Positions 59,551 to 64,000 of a stretch of 64,000 bases of DNA are shown piece after piece. Numbering within the stretch: position 1 is the first letter of the stretch; each line of letters opens with the position of its first letter. Origin of the DNA: Gracilibacillus boraciitolerans JCM 21714 (GTDB lineage Bacteria > Bacillota > Bacilli > Bacillales > Amphibacillaceae); the NCBI RefSeq assembly GCF_000521485.1, contig NZ_BAVS01000008.1, positions 47,039-111,038 on the forward strand, in the 5' to 3' direction. Both the position numbers and the translations under genes were made by a program. The notes under the pieces are model-generated. The model had not been told where the DNA came from. It saw only the letters and a program-made list of their open reading frames with translations, and made no database searches.

Positions 59551-61502
59551 ATGAGTAACATTCATATTACATTTCCAGATGGAACAGTAAAACCTTTTGA
59601 TCAAGGGACTACTGGTGAAGAAATCGCAGCTTCGATTTCTCCTGGATTGAAAAAGCAGGCATTAGCAATAAAATTAGACAATACATTTTATGATTTACGT
59701 ACACCATTGGAGACAGATGGCACCATCGAGATTATTACGGTCAAGAATGAAGATGGGATTGAAATATTACGACACTCAACTGCACATTTAATGGCTCAGG
59801 CTATTAAGCGTCTATATGATAACGTGAAGTTAGGTGTGGGTCCTACAATAGAAAGTGGCTTCTATTATGACATCGATATGGAAGAAACCATTACCCCAGA
59901 AGATCTGCCCCCCCGTATAGAAAAAGAAATGAAACGCATTGTCGATGAAAACTTAGAAGTGGTTCGCAAAGAAGTAAGTCGTAAGGAAGCAAAAGCGATC
60001 TATCAAGAAATCGGTGATGATTTAAAACTGGAATTATTAGAGGCGATTCCTGAAGACGAAACTGTTACAATTTATGAGCAGGGTGAATTCTTTGACCTTT
60101 GCCGTGGTGTTCATGTTCCACAAACAAGCAAAATAAAGATCTTTAAATTGTTAAGTATTTCCGGAGCATATTGGCGAGGGGGGGATAGTAATAATAAAAT
60201 GTTGCAGCGTATTTATGGTACAGCTTTTGAGAAACAAGGACAGTTAGATGAATATCTGCGTATGCGTGAAGAAGCGAAAGAACGCGATCATCGAAAATTA
60301 GGCAAAGAGCTAGGTATCTTCACCATTTCTCAAAAAGTGGGACAAGGATTACCATTATGGTTACCAAATGGCGCCACAATCCGTCGTACAATCGAACGCT
60401 ACATCGTAGATTTGGAGGAACGCCTTGGTTATAATCACGTCTATACACCTATTTAGGTAGTAAAGAGTTATATAAAACTAGTGGTCACTGGGATCATTAT
60501 CAGGATGATATATTTCCTCCAATGCAAATGGACAATGAAGAACTGATTTTGAGACCAATGAACTGTCCTCATCATATGATGGTATATAAAAATGACTTAC
60601 ACAGTTATCGCAACTTGCCAATACGAATTGCCGAGCTTGGAACCATGCATCGTTACGAAATGTCTGGAGCGTTAGCAGGTCTTCAGCGTGTGCGTGCCAT
60701 GACGTTAAATGACGCCCATATTTTTGCTCGTCCTGATCAATTGAAAGATGAATTTATTCGTGTAGTAGAATTAGTGCAAAATGTCTATAAAGACTTTGGC
60801 ATTGATGATTACTATTTCCGTTTATCTTATCGTGACCCTGCAGATACAGAAAAATATGTAGACAATGATGAAATGTGGGAAAAGGCTCAAAGCTTATTAA
60901 AGGAAACAATGAAAGAGATGAAGTTAGAATATGTGGAAGCAGATGGTGAAGCAGCGTTTTATGGTCCTAAACTCGATGTTCAGGTCAAAACAGCTCTTGG
61001 CAAAGATGAAACCTTATCGACCGTGCAGTTAGATTTCCACTTACCAGAACGCTTTGATTTAACATATATCGGAGAAGATGGAAAAGAACATCGGCCTGTT
61101 GTGATTCATCGTGGTGTGGTATCGACAATGGAACGCTTTGTAGCTTTTCTGATAGAAGAATACAAAGGTGCCTTTCCGACATGGTTAGCTCCGATTCAAG
61201 CAAGAATTATTCCTGTATCTGCAGAGGTTCATTTTGAATATGCGAAAAAGGTGGAAGAGGAATTACGTTTCGCAGGTGTTCGAGCAGAAGTAGATGAACG
61301 CGATGAAAAAATTGGATATAAAATTCGCGAAGCCCAAACCGCTAAAATTCCATTTGCATTAATTGTAGGTGATAACGAAATTGAAGCAAATGCAGTCAAT
61401 GTTAGGCGATATGGTGAAAAGAATTCTGACACGATTCTATTAGAAGATTTTAAAGCCTTAATTAAAAAGGAAATTCAAGATAGAACATTACGCAATAAGT
61501 AA
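59551..61502 (+). CDS. thrS: Threonyl-tRNA synthetase (frameshifted)
   Basis: AAAGGAGAG before ATG 59551. About 651 residues: TGS domain (1-62), editing SAD domain ([20 protein letters not shown]), class II core ([56 protein letters not shown]) and anticodon domain. T-run TTT at 60452-60454 should be TTTT ([19 protein letters not shown]). A C7 at 59908-59914 gives [10 protein letters not shown], and a G7 at 60178-60184 gives [12 protein letters not shown] where the family is invariant with one Gly. Essential enzyme. Confidence 0.96.
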
Positions 61503-61539
61503 CAAATAAAGTCTGGAACAAAGAAAATTTAAAAAAATC

Positions 61540-61600
61540 AAATCCGAACGATGATACGAATTCTACCCGGATTAGAATTCGCCATCGTTGGGATTTTTAT
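61540..61600 (+). terminator. thrS terminator, AAATCCGAACGAT family
   Basis: AAATCCGAACGATG pairs with CATCGTTGGGATTT, enclosing GAATTCT/AGAATTC. Fourth copy. TCAGTTAGTGAACAT follows at about 61617. Confidence 0.85.
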
Positions 61601-61735
61601 TAAATAATTACCATATTCAGTTAGTGAACATTTAATTCTTTAATAGCTTTAAGACAAAATAAATCTGTACTATACATATTATGATTTATTATGGAGAGTA
61701 TAAAAGTGAATTTTAAATATAGGAGGTTCACTATT

Positions 61736-62359
61736 GTGCAAAATCAAATGCAAGGAAATACACAGATGTCCCAAACAATGAACAATCAAGGAACAAGCCA
61801 AAATCATGGAGCACATGAGATGCTTGATTCACATGAATTAATTGGTAATATAATTGGTATTTTAGAGCAGTATCAGCTCTACAATCAGCATATACAAGAT
61901 CAGGAATTAAAGGATATCCTGCAGCGCCAATCTTCATTTATGATGGAGATGTACAATACCATAGTAGAAAGTTTTCAGACTGGCCAAGATCCTCAAGTTC
62001 CTACAAAACAGTATAAAATGGAGCAAAGTAATGAAGTTATTTATGGAATGAGTGCAGGGCAGCCCAAAAAACCAAAACAAAATATTAACGAATTTTCAGA
62101 TGAGTGTTTTTCTTCTTTTATGTTAGGACATACAAAATCGGCAGGTTCTGCACTTGCAATGGCAGGGGGGGCTGAAATGAATAATCCAATATTACGCAGG
62201 ATTATAGCAGATAGTGTACCGAATATGATTGAAATGAGCTATGAACTGTTTCTATATCAAAATAAAAAAGGTTATTATCAAGTTCCGAAATTAAATGATC
62301 AAGATATGAATGTTATGCTAAATGCATACACGAAAGCACCACAACAAAATATGCATTAA
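61736..62359 (+). CDS. CotF-like spore coat protein
   Basis: 207 residues from GTG 61736, chosen for TATAGGAGG 8 bases upstream. N-terminal Gln/Asn/Met-rich stretch, then coat-F (ferritin-like helical) sequence: LDSHELIGNIIGILEQYQLY, EFSDECFSSFMLGHTKSAGS, MNNPILRRIIADSVPNMIEM, SYELFLYQNKKGYYQVPKL. A spore coat component. G7 62165-62171 makes MAGGAEM. Single gene between terminators. Confidence 0.85.
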   Translation: MQNQMQGNTQMSQTMNNQGTSQNHGAHEMLDSHELIGNIIGILEQYQLYNQHIQDQELKDILQRQSSFMMEMYNTIVESFQTGQDPQVPTKQYKMEQSNEVIYGMSAGQPKKPKQNINEFSDECFSSFMLGHTKSAGSALAMAGGAEMNNPILRRIIADSVPNMIEMSYELFLYQNKKGYYQVPKLNDQDMNVMLNAYTKAPQQNMH

Positions 62360-62362
62360 TAA

Positions 62363-62408
62363 AGAAAGATGGAAACGGAGTGATCTTCGTTTCCATCTTT
62401 CTTTATTG
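62363..62408 (+). terminator. Coat gene terminator
   Basis: AAAGAAAGATGGAAACG pairs with CGTTTCCATCTTTCTTT across GAGTGATCTT. Confidence 0.9.
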
Positions 62409-62441
62409 GAAGAAGCTTACTTTCTGTTTTTAATACATTGG

Positions 62442-62474
62442 TTGACACGGGGGGGGTGTGGTACGTGCTATGAT
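62442..62474 (+). promoter_or_regulatory. infC operon promoter with over-long spacer
   Basis: A consensus TTGACA (62442-62447) and TATGAT (62469-62474) are separated by 21 bases because of a G8 run (62449-62456). With a tract of four or five Gs the spacer would be the normal 17-18. Confidence 0.7.
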
Positions 62475-62479
62475 ATTAA

Positions 62480-62700
62480 GAGTGAATTAAATATGATCTT
62501 AAGACAAGTAGAAGCACCCGCTTCTCACCTGATTGACACACAAATGTAGTTAACAGGTACAATAAGTCCGACTTATTTGTAATGAATATTGGATGTGTGG
62601 GTGCAACGTGTACCGACACTTTTTTAATGTGAAATTTTATAACTTGTCTCGCTAAAATGATCATGTTTCATTACGCTTTATTAAATTTCGGAGGTGGCTG
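62480..62700 (+). ncRNA. infC-rpmI-rplT leader (L20 leader)
   Basis: Long leader ending in a terminator: GTGTGGGTGCA pairs with TGTACCGACAC before TTTTTT (about 62594-62630). GCACCC near 62515 can pair instead with GGGTGC of the terminator's left arm, forming an antiterminator. This is the arrangement of the Bacillus infC leader, where L20 binding promotes termination. Confidence 0.75.
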
Positions 62701-63222
62701 ATTATTAGCAAAGATATGAACGTCAATGAGAATATTCGCGCACGTGAAGTTCGTCTCATTGATTCAAATGGGGACCAATTAGGTGTTAAAACTCGCCAAG
62801 AAGCGTTAGATATTGCTCAAACAAGAAATCTTGATTTAGTTATGGTGGCGCCAAAAGCAAAACCACCTGTATGTCGTATCATGGATTTTGGTAAATATCG
62901 TTTTGAGCAGCAAAAGAAAGAAAAGGAAGCACGTAAAAATCAAAAAATTATTAACTTGAAGGAAGTTCGTTTAAGCCCAGGTATTGAAGAACATGACTTT
63001 CATACAAAGCTTCGTAACGCACGTAAATTCTTAGAAAAGGGAGACAAAGTAAAAGTCTCTATACGCTTCCGTGGACGTGCGATTACCCATAAAGAATTAG
63101 GTCAGAAAGTATTAGAACGTATGGCGGAAGAATGTAAAGATCTTTCCACTGTGGAGCAAAAAGCCAAAATGGATGGCCGCAGTATGTTTATGATGCTTGC
63201 ACCTGTAAACGAAAAAAAATAA
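62701..63222 (+). CDS. infC: Translation initiation factor IF-3, AUU start
   Basis: The frame extends upstream of ATG 62716 to ATT ATT AGC AAA GAT, and GGAGGTGG (62690-62697) is correctly placed for ATT 62701. The product then starts [20 protein letters not shown] like Bacillus IF-3, 173 residues. Motifs: [59 protein letters not shown]. The rare AUU start lets IF-3 repress its own translation. First gene of the operon. Confidence 0.93.
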   Translation: MISKDMNVNENIRAREVRLIDSNGDQLGVKTRQEALDIAQTRNLDLVMVAPKAKPPVCRIMDFGKYRFEQQKKEKEARKNQKIINLKEVRLSPGIEEHDFHTKLRNARKFLEKGDKVKVSIRFRGRAITHKELGQKVLERMAEECKDLSTVEQKAKMDGRSMFMMLAPVNEKK

Positions 63223-63276
63223 CTCGCACTTGTTAGCGACAAGTTAAATAGATTTAGTTTCAAGGAGGAAGTAACA

Positions 63277-63471
63277 ATGCCAAAAATGAAGACACACAGA
63301 GGTACAGCAAAAAGATTCAAGAAAACAGGTACTGGAAAGGTGAAACGTTCGCACGCATTTACAAGTCACATGTTTGCTAACAAGACTCAAAAACAAAAGC
63401 GTAAACTACGTAAATCAGCTATTTTATCAGCTGGAGATTACAAACGTATTAAACAAATGCTACCTAAATAA
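63277..63471 (+). CDS. rpmI: 50S ribosomal protein L35
   Basis: 64 residues, CAAGGAGGAAG before ATG 63277. [20 protein letters not shown], then [20 protein letters not shown] are typical of L35. Second gene of the infC operon. The gap to rplT is 121 bases, longer than the few dozen usual in Bacillus, and no frame of note fills it. Confidence 0.96.
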   Translation: MPKMKTHRGTAKRFKKTGTGKVKRSHAFTSHMFANKTQKQKRKLRKSAILSAGDYKRIKQMLPK

Positions 63472-63592
63472 GGTGGTACAGCTAATGGGACAGTTCGGAA
63501 ATCGATCCAAATTTTGTGATGATTCCGTGCTTGACATTATAAAGAATAACATTTCACAACAGATTCGTTGATTTAAATAGGAGGGTATTATT

Positions 63593-63949
63593 ATGCCACG
63601 TGTTAAAGGTGGAACAGTTACGCGTCAGCGTCGCAAACGTATTTTAAAGCTAGCAAAAGGTTATTATGGTGGAAAACATGCACTATTTAAAACTGCAAAA
63701 CAACAAGTAATGAAATCAGGTCAGTATGCATATCGTGACCGTCGTCAGAAAAAACGTGATTTCCGTAAATTATGGATAGCACGTATCAATGCAGCGGCGC
63801 GTTTGAACGAACTTTCATACAGCCGTTTCATGCATGGTCTTAAACTTGCAGGTGTCGAAGTAAACCGTAAAATGTTAGCAGACTTAGCAATTAATGATGA
63901 AAAAGCATTTGCTTCACTTGCTGAAAAAGCCAAATCAGCTCTAAAATAA
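63593..63949 (+). CDS. rplT: 50S ribosomal protein L20
   Basis: 118 residues, TAGGAGGG before ATG 63593. [79 protein letters not shown]. Assembles early in the 50S subunit and regulates its operon through the leader. Intact. Confidence 0.97.
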   Translation: MPRVKGGTVTRQRRKRILKLAKGYYGGKHALFKTAKQQVMKSGQYAYRDRRQKKRDFRKLWIARINAAARLNELSYSRFMHGLKLAGVEVNRKMLADLAINDEKAFASLAEKAKSALK

Positions 63950-63962
63950 GATAGTTAATAAC

Positions 63963-64000
63963 AACGGATAGTTCTTACCTTAAGAGCTATCTGTTTTTTT
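63963..64000 (+). terminator. infC-rpmI-rplT terminator
   Basis: GGATAGTTCTTA pairs with TAAGAGCTATCT across CCT, followed by a T-run reaching the window end. Confidence 0.85.

Overview
The window is about 64 kb of low-GC Firmicute chromosome. Its backbone follows the Bacillus subtilis order rpsD-ytsP-ezrA ... ackA ... dnaE-accDA-pfkA-pyk ... citZ-icd-phoPR-polA-mutM-coaE-speD-nrdR-dnaBI-thrS-infC-rpmI-rplT. It carries spore genes (alpha/beta SASP, YtfJ, YtrHI, YtvI, YtxC, a CotF-like coat protein), so the host is an endospore-forming member of the Bacillaceae. HflK/HflC between phoR and polA and the AT-rich codon use suggest the Gracilibacillus/Oceanobacillus/Virgibacillus side of the family, but genus cannot be fixed by reading alone.

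Layout. 1-6000 is a decayed prophage edge: a lysin-type peptidoglycan-binding fragment, an unknown membrane-anchored cargo gene, a DUF4145 gene, a HeH/LEM-type phage gene split by a degenerate IS66 element, and an HNH endonuclease. At 6032-7804 lies a DUF4365-type (PD-(D/E)xK-like) protein, a possible defence gene. 8063-14500 holds rpsD with its leader, a free-Met sulfoxide reductase, ezrA, a cysteine desulfurase/thiI pair and a SASP. 14619-20900 has an amidohydrolase, nadK, ytfIJ, ytxK and ackA. 20947-26443 has uspA, a ytkK-type SDR and a compact DUF4178-PspA-DUF4247-DUF350-membrane aminopropyltransferase cluster. 26517-31255 has ytkL, ytoI, ytpI, nrnA, ytrIH. 31401-45124 is central metabolism (dnaE, accDA, pfkA, pyk, fxsA, ytvI, ytwI, citZ, icd). 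45449-54581 has phoPR, hflKC, polA, mutM, coaE, speD. 55025-64000 has nrdR, dnaB, dnaI, ytxC, T-box-thrS, a coat protein, and infC-rpmI-rplT with its leader.

The strangest property is window-wide. Runs of exactly seven G or C are hugely over-represented (about 54 runs of seven or eight by eye, both strands). In conserved proteins nearly every one adds one extra Gly or Pro codon where the family has a single residue, as if GGGG had become GGGGGGG. Six-G runs, by contrast, almost always coincide with frameshifts. More than twenty further one-base indels break genes, including essential single-copy ones (rpsD, dnaE, thrS, coaE). The most economical reading is systematic consensus error, although a real tract-expansion process is not excluded by sequence alone. 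I therefore annotate broken housekeeping genes as single CDSs spanning the break. Dispersed intergenic repeats (a repeated AAATCCGAACGAT terminator, a TIR-bounded structured element, two fold-back elements) are a second theme.
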